A DNA stretch of 64,000 nucleotides from Phragmites australis (lineage: Eukaryota; Streptophyta; Magnoliopsida; Poales; Poaceae), in contig NC_084932.1 of assembly GCF_958298935.1 (NCBI RefSeq), forward strand, positions 5,435,501 to 5,499,500, written 5' to 3'. The position numbers and the translations under genes were made by a program. The stretch's first letter is position 1. Every line of letters starts with the position of its first letter. The notes below the pieces were generated by a model. That model searched no databases, had not been told where the DNA came from, and saw only the letters and a program-made list of their open reading frames with translations. Below, one piece after another: positions 34,165-45,618 of this stretch.

Positions 34165-34338
34165 AATATATATAAAATCCATTGAATTTGCGATATTATA
34201 AAAGCATTTTCAAGAAGAATCTACACATATAATTTTAAGGTTTTCGAACTAAATATTTTAAAAACTATTGATAGTCAAAGTTTTAAAAGTTTGATCGAAT
34301 CTTTTCCAAAGCGATATGTATTTATGATCAAGGGAGTA
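34080..34338. mobile_element. Stowaway-like MITE overlapping the protease stop codon
   Basis: The right end is AAGGGAGTA (34330-34338), the inverted Stowaway terminus. The left end TTGCTTCCTCTGGTCATAAATATATG is a worn form of the CTCCCTCCGGTCATAAATATATG terminus. The interior matches itself in inverted orientation (ATAAATATATGTCATTTTGG against CCAAAGCGATATGTATTTAT). TA flanks both sides. It overlaps the last 28 codons of exon 8 of the protease. Confidence 0.8.
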
Positions 34339-35385
34339 TGTCTTTCCTTCCATGATCGTTTCTCATACTTGAACCATCAACGCTTAAATTCATTTCCACC
34401 TATCCGAACATTGGCTGTAGTGTTGATGGAGCTGGGGGAAATTACTGCTGTCCTCAACTCCCCGGTATGATCAGTTTAGTAACTGAAGAGTGCCAGCTTA
34501 TTACCATCCAAATAATGTTTGTATTAACATATCAGGGGAATGGGAGATTATAGGAGCGAAATTTAGAGAGGCAGATAGGAAGTTACGAACTGAGGGTGTA
34601 TGCTCCTCCTGTTCATAACGAGATGGACTCCATAATTTATAAGACTGGCCTGAGTTGTTCTCCGCATGCAACTTACTTGAAGTTCCTCTTGATTTCCATT
34701 TTTGAAATATGGGCATGAGAGCAGCTTATTTCATTGCAATAATAAAAATAAAGTTATGTACAAACTCTTCTGTCCTCGGCCTTCAAGGTTACGTGTAGCC
34801 GCTTTGAGTCGTCGGATCTTGCGAGCCACTCCGGAGTGGTGCTGTTGCTGTTCTCTCCCTGTTGGCTCTTGTGGTCGCTTTTTGGTTGTTGTTTTGTTGT
34901 GTTTGCACATTCATACTATTCGTTTACACGTGAATATGTTTCCAGACTATTGGAGAGCTTGTGTAGGAAATGTGAAAAATTAGAGCAGATGGGAGAAAAA
35001 GACTAATGAGCCATACACATTATCACTACCCATTTACCATATATTTGTGCTAGATATTTGAAAACAGATAGTAGGTGGATCCTTATCCCCTAGTGCTCAA
35101 GCCAACGTACAACATTCAGAACATAAACAAAATTGCAAATCGGTAGATGCACTGTATTAAAATAAACACCTTCTAGAAGGATAGCCGAGCGGCATCAGCT
35201 GCTAAGGGAGGGATTAGACTATAGATTGAGGAGATAAAATATCGAGAGAGACTTAGAAGAAGAGGATCGAGAACTAGATTGATTCTTTGATTTCTCTTAC
35301 TTAAATATAATGGATGTTATACTTTTTTATATAAAAACCGATTCTAACAATCTAAACTAACTAATCTTATATCTAAAACTAGAGA
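34339..35385. other. Intergenic region after the protease
   Basis: No gene is recognised. Exons 1 and 2 of the second protease copy are not here. About 35160-35380 is AT-rich with TATA-like TTTTTTATATAAAA and might be an LTR fragment, but no boundaries were found. Confidence 0.4.
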
Positions 35386-35447
35386 GTGATTCACAGCGAG
35401 CACGGGAAAGAGATGGACCGTTCCGCTCCCTTGCCCTCCGGGCGTCC

Positions 35448-37675
35448 TTGCCAATTCCCCTCCTCTTCCTTGCCCTTCCGGTGCCACTGCCGCTCGTTGC
35501 TCCTCCACTTCTGCTCGTTGCTCCTCGCCGGTGGCTGCTCCTGCCCCGGCGTCCACTGCTGGGTCCGTGCCCGTGGTGCCGGTCCTCTCCCCTTCCTCGG
35601 CGCCGGCTCCTTCATCCCCGTTGTCCCCGTCGGCGTGGTCTTTTCTTCCGGCAGGCAGGTCCAAGGCTCTCCGTTGGCAAGACTCGAGTTCGTCGATCCT
35701 CCCCGAGTCTTGTAGGTCTCGTCTGCATGTATCTGTCCTGCCTTCCTATCGTGACGCCGTGGTCTCTTCGGCCTTATCGGCTGCGGCACCGTCTTCTCAG
35801 GTCGCTCTGCCTCCTTCGGATCCGCTCGGGAGCTCGCGTCTTCGTAGGAGGCGCTCCTCCTCCGGCACTGGAGCTCCAGTCCCGCCTCCACATCCTTCTA
35901 TGGAGGATCGACATTCCAGAGATCGTTCTCCAGTGCTCGCCTCGTCCGCGACTCTTGCTCCTTCGTCTGAGGATCTCCCCTCCAGAAGGGTCTGCGTCCT
36001 GGACTGGTCTGAGAGCATTGCACGTGCTGAGGAGGATCTCCATCGCGCCGTGTTCGTTTCTGTGATCAGTAATGGGCTGGCTATATCTTCTCGTGAGGTG
36101 GTGGCTGAAATCACGAACAAGTTCAACTTCGATGCTGATGCTTTTTCCATTCATCGTTCAATGCCTAAAGACTATTTGCTTGTTCTTCCTGATGAGTCGT
36201 CGGTTGAGAGGATGTTGAATACTTGAATGGCGGGATGCCTGTTCGCACGCCGTTCTTCAGGCTGATCTTCAAAAGGTGGACTAGGCAGGCTCATTCTTCC
36301 GGTGGTTCTCTGTGATTCTTGGTTGAGCTTGAGGTCCGTGGTGTTTCGACGCACGCGTGGAATCTGTCAATGGCGAAACAGCTTCTCAGTCCGTTCTCCT
36401 GGATTCAACGCTTGCATCCTTTGACAGTGGCTCGATCGGACCTCTCCTCATTTTGTCTTTCGGCCTGGTGTTCCCGGCCGGAGTCCTTCCCGCCATGAAC
36501 CGCCAGCTCCTACGGTTGAGGATGGCCCATTGGTGAAGAGAGCCTTGATCTACCCGATTGATATCTTCGTGAAAGACATTGCTGTGTTCGAGGATGTCCC
36601 TCCCTCAGATGATGATGATAGTGGTGTTGATCGGCGTCGACGTCGTTTCCTCGACCCTTCGTCGGGTTCTTCACCGCACGGAGGTTCTCCGATCACTGGA
36701 GTCGCCGGTGGCGGCCGCATCTCCACGCTGTCCAGGCTGGGGCCTCCTCCTCCTCCTGGGGGACGCCATATGGCTTCCATGCAGGCAGCGGGGGAGCCGA
36801 TACGTTTGTTGAAACCCCATGTCGTCGTGCCGCCGCTGGAGACTGCCTGAGGCGCTGCGCTGGGGGGTCTGGGAAACGTTTCCCTCTTCAATGTTGGCTC
36901 GGTCAGCATTCCTTCCCAGAGATCGTGCCCCCTTCGTCCACGATGGACCGAGGGTGATCTTATTGCCACTCCTGTCCCCTTGCCGGCGGATGCTGGCTTA
37001 GTTCACGATGGGCCTTCTGCAGCGGTGTTGGCTAATTTTGATGGGCTTGGCCGTGATGTTGGGATTTGTTGTGATGAGAGGTCCCTTGTGACTCCTGTGG
37101 CCGGCCTAGTTGTGGAGGCCCTTGTTTCGGTGTCCTCGGACGTGCTTGGATCTGATGTTGTCACTCCTGCGCCTCCTGCGCCTCTTGGATCTTCAGACGT
37201 TCGACAAACCTTTGTTGGTTTACTCAAGGCATCATCGCCCGGCTGTTCAGCAGACCTCCCTGGGAGCCACCAATTCCTCATCCTCACCAGGTACTCCTGA
37301 CGGGTTGAGCTCGCACTCTTTCATCTAAAGATGTGTATGCCGCTGGACCCTCTTCTACCGTTGCCAGTTATTCATAAGCGAAGGAAGAAAGGAATTTCAT
37401 TGGGATTGGTTCCAAGGCGCAGCAGGCAGGTGGCGGGGGTGGCCCCTTGCTCTCCAGGGCTTATGATCTTGGATGCTTAGAAGCGTGTGATGAAATGTCT
37501 TGGCTTGTTGCCGAACAATGTGTGTGTCGATCAAAAGGCTCAAGATGGGTATTGCAAGTTGTTTGATAGCCCCTTAACCACTTTCCAGCTTTCTGCCCTG
37601 GCTACCATCTTTGGCTGGACTTCTAACGAGGATGGTCAGGTTCATTCGGCCGACAATCTGTTGTCTTTGAGCTAG
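35448..37675 (+). pseudogene. LINE ORF1 remnant
   Basis: Proline/serine-rich N-terminal segments precede a conserved block (AVFVSVISNGLAISSREVVA, FNFDADAFSIHRSMPKDYLL), typical of plant LINE ORF1 before the zinc-knuckle region. It ends with PLTTFQLSALATIFGW at about 37570-37625. Stops at about 36226 and elsewhere interrupt it. The product would be an RNA-binding chaperone of the LINE ribonucleoprotein; as it stands it is not functional. Confidence 0.6.
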
Positions 37676-37723
37676 GGAAGATGCTTGTTGATCGCTTTTA
37701 CTGGTCGTTTATGGTTTGTTCCC

Positions 37724-40700
37724 CATGAGTATGTCTACCATTCTGATTTGGAATGCCCGAGGTCTTAATATGGCCTCTAGGTGTGATTCTATTAGTGAGG
37801 TCGTGCTCTCTTCCAAGGGTGATATCGTTTGTCTCCAAGAGAATAAGGTTGCTTCGATGTCTCATCAAATTTTGCTTGATACACTCTCCTCTTATTTCGA
37901 TCAATTTGTTGCCATGCCTGTGGATGGCTCGAGGGGTGGTGTTCTGATTGCGTGGAAGAGCACCAATTGTCAGGTCCTTTGTTCCCGGGTGGATTCTTTT
38001 TCAGTTTCTATTCTCTATGCTGGAATTGATGGTCACAAATGGTGGTTCACAGGGTCTATGATCCCACAGGATGATGATGCAATTTTGGCCTTTCTGCAAG
38101 AGCTACGTAATTCGTGCACTTTGTGATGGGCCTTGGTTGGTGGTTGGGAATTTCAATCTTATCTATCAAGTGGCGTATAAGAACAATGCGAATTTGAATC
38201 ATGCCATGATGGCCCAATTTTGCTGTTTGATTGATGATACGGAAATAAAGGAGATTCCTCTTCTTGCCCGCAAGTATACTTGGTCAAATTAATGGGTCTC
38301 TCCTACTTTGGTCAAGCTCGATCGGGTATTCTGCTCCTTGGATTGGGAAGAGATGTTCTTGGACTCTATCCTGCAAAGCTCGGTGTTGGTTGTCTGATTG
38401 TCTCAGACGATTGTCCTTTGATTCGAGCTGAAGGTTTATACTCATGGTAAATGTCGTTTTATTTTTTGAAAGCTTCTGGCCTAAATTTTAGGGCTCCTAG
38501 GAAGTTGTGCAGGGATGCTGGAGTGCTCCTGTTGCTGATATCTACCCAGTTGAGAAAATGTTCATCAAGTTGAGGTCTCAGAAGGTCTATGCAGAGTTGG
38601 AGCCAAAAACGAATTGGTAATGTTAAGGTTCAGCTCTCCATGGCTACAGAAATCATTCATCGTCTTGAGATTGCTGGGGATTCTCATCTTCTTTCGCTTG
38701 AGGAAGACTGATTGCATTAGAAATTGAAGCATATATGCCTTGGTTTGGCCTCTCTTGAGTGAACTATTGCTCGTTTGCGCTTACGGATTCTGTACCTTAA
38801 GGACAGCGATGCAAATACATATTTTTTCCATCAACGGACTACGTTCTGAAAAAGGAAGAACTTTATTGCCAAGCTATAGGTGGATGATCATATTATCATT
38901 GACCAAGAGGAGAAGCATTCAGTTGTCTTCGATTTCTATTCCAGTCTTCTGGGTGCTGCTAAGCAAAGGGAGTGCAACTCTAAATCTCCAAGATTTCCAT
39001 TCGTAGTATCATGATTTAAGTTCCTAGGATACTCTCTTTTTCGAGGATGAAGTCTGGGCAACAATTAAGGAGCTCCCTCAAGACAAGGCTCCAGGTCTGG
39101 ATGGTTTCGCAAGCTATTTTTACAAATCTCGTTGACATATTATCAAGTGTGATGTGATGAGAGCTTTGTTGGTGGTGCAGCAGGGACATATCTCTAAGTT
39201 CAAGCTCTTGAACACGACCTTTCTTACTATTTTGCCGAAGAAACCTGATGCCATACAGGTCAATGATTATCGTTCCATATGTCTCATTCATAGCTTCGTG
39301 AAGCTTCTTGCAAAAATCTTAGCTAATCGTCTAGCTCCAAGACTCTCTTCCATGGTCTCCTCTAATCAAAGTGCCTTTGTCCAAGGCCGATGTATCTAGA
39401 ATACTTTTTTTCTATGCAGCAGCTCACGAGGTGCTTGCATAAGCGGAATGAACCACATATCCTTCTTAAATTGGATACATCTAAGGATTTTGATTCGGTT
39501 TCTTGGCCTTTCTTGTTAGAGGTGCTTCGATTTGTGTGTTTCAATCATCATTGGTGCAACGTTTTATGCTGTTTGTTGCCCACTGCATCCACTTGAGTAT
39601 TGCTTAATGGTGTTCCTGGTGAGGCTATTCTTCATCGTTGTGGTCTTAGGCAAGGTGATCCCCTCTCACCTATGTTGTTTATACTAGTAATGGACATTAT
39701 GAATTCCTTGTTTAGTCGAGCCTGTTTGGATGGTCTTTTGCTACCTCTTGTAGTTTCTGGACATTAGCATAGGACTTCTCTTTAGACGGATGATGTGGTG
39801 CTATTTCCTCATCCTACGGTTAATGATCTTGCCTTGACCAAACAATTGCTGCATCTCTTTGGTGAAGCTTTGGGTATGAGGCCCAATATCCTTAAATGCT
39901 CGGTCACTCCTATTCGTTGTCAGGAGGTTCATATGACAATTGTAAGAGATCAGCTTCAGTGTGAGGTTAAAAGTTTCCTATGCATTTATCTGGAACTTCC
40001 ACTCTCGTTTAAGAGGCCTACTAAAGCGGAGTTGCAACCATTGATTGACAAAGTGTTGGACCATTTTCCAGGATGGAAATCATCCCTGATGAACTGGGTT
40101 GACCGACTGGTTATGGTCCAGGTGGTCCTCTCCGCAACGCCTATTTACTATGATTGCATTGGATCTTCCCAAATGGGTTCTCAGAGCTATTGACAAAAGA
40201 CGAAGAGGCTTTCTGTTGAAGGCTGTGATGAGTAGGTCAATGGTGCAATTGTTTAGTTTCTTGGAATTGGGTTTGCCATCCAATTTAGTTTGGCAGATTG
40301 GGAATTCTAGATTTGAACACGATTGGGCTCTTCGTATTAGATGGCTGTGGTTGCGCAAGATTGAACTTTATCGGCCATGGGCTGGTTTGAAGTTTCAAAT
40401 CCCTCGCATTGCATTGGCCCTATTTGATATAGCCATAGTGATGATAGTTGGAGATGGCACAAACACTTTGTTTTGGCCAGACAAGTGGTTGTAGGGTAGG
40501 TCCATTACGGAATTGGCTCCTAATCTTTCCTCCATTGTCCCCCGGCGAGTGATTAATTGAAGGACTATGAGTCTGGCTTTGGTACAACGCCAGTGGGTGT
40601 CGGATTTAAAAGGGTCTCTCTTTGTCAATGCTCTGGTGGAATATCGAATTACTAGGATCAGTTGTTTTGCAACAAGGTATGTGTGATCAGCATATTTGGA

Positions 40701-40845
40701 GGCTCTCTAGTTCGGGATTGTATTCAAGCAAATCGGCATATAGCTCCTTCATTAGTTCCATTAGTTTTCCTCCTTGGAAGATTGTTCCAAGTCTTGTGCA
40801 TGCAAGTTCTTTCTTTGGTGCGAGGCTTGTGCTCACAGGTGACGG
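37724..40845 (+). pseudogene. LINE ORF2 remnant (endonuclease and reverse transcriptase)
   Basis: The endonuclease starts TILIWNARGLNMASRCDSI, with CLQENK and GGVLIAWKS; a frameshift falls near 38120. The RT domain shows DKAPGLDGF (39075), NDYRSICLIHSFVKLLAKIL (39260), SSNQSAFVQGR, LKLDTSKDFDSV (box A, 39460), GLRQGDPLSPMLF (box B, 39640) and TDDVVLF (box C, 39785). A stop falls just before the two catalytic aspartates of box C. The C-terminal part includes HIWRLSSSGLYSSKSAY (about 40695). Frameshifts and stops make it inactive. Confidence 0.8.
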
Positions 40846-40860
40846 GATGATAACAATGAT

Positions 40861-41489
40861 CTGACATGATGATGATGTGTAGACGGGTAACTCGGACAAT
40901 TGCGGAAGAGGGGCCATGTTGACGAGAGCATCACATCACACCATGCCATCATCGAAGGAGAGGAGACATTGGAGAGATAGATGTCAAGGCGGGGAAGTCC
41001 AGAGTGGAGGAGCATTGATGGATCGGTAGGGCGATGCAAACCGATATATGATAAAAAAAAAAATAGAGAAAATTCAGTCTAAATATAACTAGGGAAAACT
41101 CTACGTAGTGGTTGATATATGGATTGGCGATAAAACTAAACTATGGGTTGCATAGCCCTGAGAAGAGATCATGAAGATTAGATCATCTCCTAAGGGCGGC
41201 AAGGTGGAAGCTGTTGAGATGATGGCTCAGGAACGGCGCCAGCCTAATACCATGTAGAAAGATGATTATACTGCAATAATTATGGATGTTGTATTGAACC
41301 TTGTGGATATATTTATACAGAATACATGACTTGGATCGTAAGTCAATTTTAGAGACAAGACCAAATGGTATCAGGCAGATTACAATGAATCATAACAAAT
41401 CATATGCTACTAACTCGTACGATGTCGCCGTGTTTTTTTTTTTATTGAGCTCTGGCTCTTAGATGCTGTCTCGGTGATCATTGTCACAG
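40861..41489. other. Unassigned sequence, possible Copia-type fragment
   Basis: A poly(A)-like run is at 41049-41060. On the minus strand near 41235-41260, TACATGGTATTAGGCTGG resembles the junction of an LTR end with a tRNA-Met primer binding site, so an LTR fragment read leftward is possible. A poly-T run (41430-41445) precedes the protease pseudogene exon. Confidence 0.3.
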
Positions 41490-43105
41490 GTGCCACACCC
41501 ACTGTACCGACCAACACCGAAGAAGCTCGTTCCATTGCGGACTCCCTCTGCGACGCAGTGCACCGAGACCTGGGTACAACCAAGGACTGCCAAGCACCAC
41601 AGCAATGCGACTACGTAATACATTACCTAGACGGATCATCGTCTCTCGGCGTGCTGCTCCGTGACAAGTTCTCTCTCCCTACGGGCAACACCCACCCGGC
41701 CATCCGGCACGCAACACCTCATTACACGATCACTGCCCACTGATCGAATTTGTTCAGGACGGTTGTTACTTTTGTCTGCGTAGCTGTGGGTATGACCAGG
41801 AGGGTGACCCCAAGAAGGAGACGCCTGTCGATGGCCGGCATCCTTGGGCTTGGGAGGGGCTCGGTAGATCTGGTCTCGCAGCTCAAGCACCACAAGATCA
41901 TCACAAAGAGAGTGATTGGCCATTGCCTCAGCAGGAAAGGAGGGGGCTACCTCTCCATTGGGGAAGAGACTGTGCCCTCTTCGCCCCTAGACTGGATCCC
42001 CATGGCTCCAAAAACATCCAGGTAAGCACAATTGCCGATCAGGTTCTTGCTTGTTCGCAACAATGATCTGACTAAATTGCAACCATGTTGTTCTCAATTT
42101 CGTTGGTTGATTCCTGCACTACTGCGTATCATTGTATTTCCAGGATTCATACTCACCACTTTACAGGAAACATTGTTGGTTCCTGCACCCATTCTAGTTG
42201 CCAATCTCAGAATGAAAACCTGTAAATAAGTTAGAGAATACTATGATTGATCTTTCTTTTATTTTAATTTGGGTTTCACACAATTGCATAACATTTTATT
42301 CCCAGGATACATGATCACTACTCACCAGGCCGGGCAACTATGCACTTGGATAGAAAGTCGATAGGCGCAAAGGTGGTGGTGGTCCTTGACAGTGGCAGAA
42401 CCTACACTCACTTGCCTAACCATCTATATTCTCGACTCGTTTCTGCAGTAGGATCCAAATCGCAATGCATCCTGAATGCCCCCAGGTATCGTGATCAGAC
42501 ATTGTTTCACAAAATTCATGACATTTGGATGATCTTGCAGCTAGAAGCCTCTATCAGCAAATCACTCAGAGCGGTGGACGATCCTGAGCTGACTCTGCAT
42601 CAATGCTGGAAAGGGCATAGGCCATTCAACTTGTTGGACGACCTCAAGAAGGAATTCAAATCAGTGATATCTTTGAAATTTGACAATGGGGCCACCATGA
42701 AGATCCCTCCTGAAATCTACCTCATTATCACTGTAAGCATTCGAGACTCAATTGCATACCAGCGGTGAACAATAAGTCGCCGAAGAAAAGGAAAATGACT
42801 GGCATGCCTTTGCTTCCCTGTTTATGCCAGAAAAATGGAAATGCATGCTTGGGATGAAACACTTGGATACATACTTAATTGGAGGTAAAAAGTTCATACA
42901 TACAGTGCTCGATTCCGACATACAATGTTCAAAGTTCAGACATACATCTCTGTAAAAATATTTTTTCCATTGTATCTTCTGTTTTCCAGACATCACAATG
43001 CAGGATCAACTTGTGATTTACGACAATGAGAAGATGCGGATCACATGGACGCAGCTAGCGTGTGAAATGCCCAAGTCTAAATCTGCGATCGTTTCGCGCA
43101 TCTGA
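41490..43105 (+). pseudogene. Truncated, frameshifted copy of the Asp1-like protease
   Basis: Exons 3-8 of the neighbouring protease are recognisable: 41490-about 41710, 41784-42021, 42306-42447, 42541-42732, 42831-42884 and 42990-43105. Exons 1-2 (signal peptide and first catalytic Asp) are absent. Lesions: a one-base loss after VPHPLYRPTPKKLVP; a 4-base insertion (CCGG) in the D-G-I-L-G-L-G coding stretch near 41833; the exon 3 donor is not apparent; exon 7 is altered and contains TGA after NACLG. The second catalytic motif VLDSGRTYTHL remains, and exon 8 ends DITMQDQLVIYDNEKM...IVSRI with its own TGA, unlike the MITE-derived end of the intact gene. It reflects an old tandem duplication. 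Confidence 0.88.
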
Positions 43106-43585
43106 ATGAAGTTTGCAGTAACCTGAAGGGGTGGAAGATTGATGAAGGTGCAGAAGACGACTGACAAAAATAAAGAAGTGTAAGAAAGGCGCATGAGAGA
43201 TACGAAACTTGTGTGTTTCTCCTGCTTATAATAAAATGAAATTGTTATGTACGGTTTCTCGCCTGACATGCTTCGTGCAGACAATGTTGATAATGCCTCT
43301 TTCATTGAATAAAAAAGATGTTACGCTTCACCTGGGTTGGCTTCAGCAGTGACTAGTACACTCCAGTTGTATTCTTGCATACAATTTCTTGCAATTATAT
43401 ATAAGTAGAGAGTATATACTACTAAAAGGCCACCAAATCATGGTCACCACAATTTGTACTGGGACACTAAATAGTCCCATCAAAACTCCAGAAAAAAGAC
43501 CAAACAAATCAAAGGCTGGAGCAAAATGTTCAGATATGCAGATAAGGCTGGGAACATTCTTGACACAAGAGAACAAAAAAAAAGA
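43106..43585. other. 3' flank of protease pseudogene
   Basis: AT-rich; no gene recognised. Confidence 0.4.
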
Positions 43586-44322
43586 GAGGAAATTTCACTT
43601 TGTACCATATATTAGTGCACTTGGTGAACTTTGAACCATATTTAACAATATATGTCACTTTGAACTATATTTTTACGATAATTTTTTAGTTTGCACCATG
43701 TTTAAGGATTGAACCTTTGAGTGTGCTTACATGGCAAACAGTTCCATTCACCCCAGCTTCACAGATTTAACTGGGAGGGTGAACTTCTGTTTCCAACCCA
43801 AGCTTTCTTTCTCTTAGTTTGTTCTTGGTTGCCTGCTTCCCCTTTGACCTCAAGTTGCTAGAGCCGCATTTCCATATCGGAACTCCAGAGTGCAAGTGCT
43901 ACTCGCAGACTTCATAATCTGCTTATATTCTTCACTAATACCACCACCTCAAGTCGCACCTGCACAACCGCTCCTCTCCAACCATGTCTACCTTGCCTCT
44001 GCCTCTCCTCAAGTCGCTACTTGCACCACCGCACCACCCCGGCTATGTCTACCTCGCTGCCGGTCTACCACCTATATTCACAATGCTAATGAATAGGTAA
44101 TTAGATGGTTGAAGTACGTGTCAGATGACATCCGAGATGAATACATGGAGCTAAGGTGGATGGAACATCTCGTTACATGAGCATGGTCCAAGGCCCATTC
44201 CTTAAACATGATGCAAATTAAATTATTAGCGTCAAATATATGGTTTGAAGTGGAAGTTATTGTTACAGGTGGTTCACAGTGTATCAAATATATTAATACA
44301 TGGTGCAAAGTGAAATTTACTC
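43586..44322. mobile_element. Non-autonomous MULE-like element
   Basis: Long imperfect terminal inverted repeats: the left end GAGGAAATTTCACTTTGTAC and the inverted right end GAGTAAATTTCACTTTGCAC continue with related ACCATRTATTA sequence and further matches such as GAACCA...AACAATA for about 90 bp. The flanking 9-mers (AAAAAAAGA and AAAAGAAAT) are only loosely similar, so the TSD is unproven. The interior holds no transposase. Confidence 0.6.
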
Positions 44323-45618
44323 AAAAGAAATAGCAGGTCCGGAGAGAAAGAAACTGTATGCATTACGCCATATCACCGTTACTACATAACAGCACCTAAG
44401 CCCATTACCCGAGTTCCTCTGTGTTGGGTTTTCAGCTGTACTGAAGTATCTGTAGTTTAAGACTTACAGACAAAAAAAATGGTGCAACAAGTGAACTGTC
44501 TCTGGCACATCTTAACAACATCTCTCAGCAGAAACATTGGCATGATAGCGAACAGCTTCATCCAATGTGCTTTCTGGAGCTCAGATGCGATGTTCAAGGC
44601 ATCAAGCCGCTTGCACAGAGCTAGATCTCCTTTTTGTTCGTCCCCATGACTGGTGATGGTTCAAAAGTGGCTCGCCTGACATCTCCAATCACATGACTAG
44701 GATTCAGCATCGACAGATTCCCATCTCAAAGTACAAAAGGCAGCACCACTCAAAACACGGCAGGGACAAACTTTGCTGAAGAACACTGCCATGGCACACA
44801 ACTTTGCTCTTTTCAGTTTGTTCTTCAGAGAGCCACTTTTCGTATAACTTTGTGGATCAAGACACTCGATCTGGCAAGGAGGAAAAGGTGGGCATATATA
44901 ATTACAGCTTACGACACTTCATTACGATAATTGCATTACAAAATTTTGCTTTCCAGGTCATGAGAGAAACCACCGAAAGCGACTCCACTACACCACATTG
45001 CAATCACTGCATTGCACCCAACAGACCTAGACAAAGCTTGCAACTCTGCCGCCAACCTGAACCCAATAATTCCTTGCTACCACTGGACTAGATACACAAT
45101 ACCTTCAACAGCCCCCCTGAATCCAAAACTTGTATTTTTCTTTTTCATATTGGTTTTGTTGTTTGTTATCTTGAATTCATTAGGCGTGCCAAGTTGTCAA
45201 CTGATTAACACAACACAAAACCTGACAGGTTAAATTCATCAGACCCGATCCGACGGCTATCTACCAACGAAGATCACCAGTCATCTACCATGCGGCAGCC
45301 ATGAGCAGGGCAAGTGACCAGGTGCAAAGATCTTTGTTCAACTATCAGTTGTTCGTCGATCCGATTGTTGAACAAACACCTGATATGGTGCAGAAAACCG
45401 TGCACCCGATCGCCGACTCGGCCGATAATCAGGGATTAAAATTTCGCCGAAATTTCGATAAGGCGATAATTAGCCCTATATTTCTTTGATCTGCCGCAGT
45501 GGGTGTGCAAATGTGCACGTTGTTTTTGGTTTCGCTGTACTACCTAGATCGAATCGTAATTTGGACCGAACATGTCAGGTGGTTAGTCGGCTAGAGCAGG
45601 GCGACGCACGGCGTCGCT
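44323..45618. other. Intergenic sequence downstream of the NAC gene
   Basis: No gene is recognised. The right-hand part (about 45490-45618) must contain the NAC 3' UTR, since that gene is read leftward. Confidence 0.45.

Larger units (their letters stand above)
35386..40860 (+). mobile_element. L1-type non-LTR retrotransposon (LINE), decayed
   Basis: The order of domains is ORF1-like protein, apurinic endonuclease, reverse transcriptase and a C-terminal zf-RVT-like region, all on the plus strand with many stops and frameshifts. A poly(A) run at about 41049-41060 may mark the 3' end or belong to later debris. I found no target-site duplication. The element lies between the intact protease gene and its truncated copy. 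Confidence 0.8.

Noticed and set aside
35531..36226. 231-codon plus-strand frame as an independent host gene
   Set aside because: Its C-terminal part matches plant LINE ORF1 and it is followed by LINE endonuclease and reverse transcriptase remnants.
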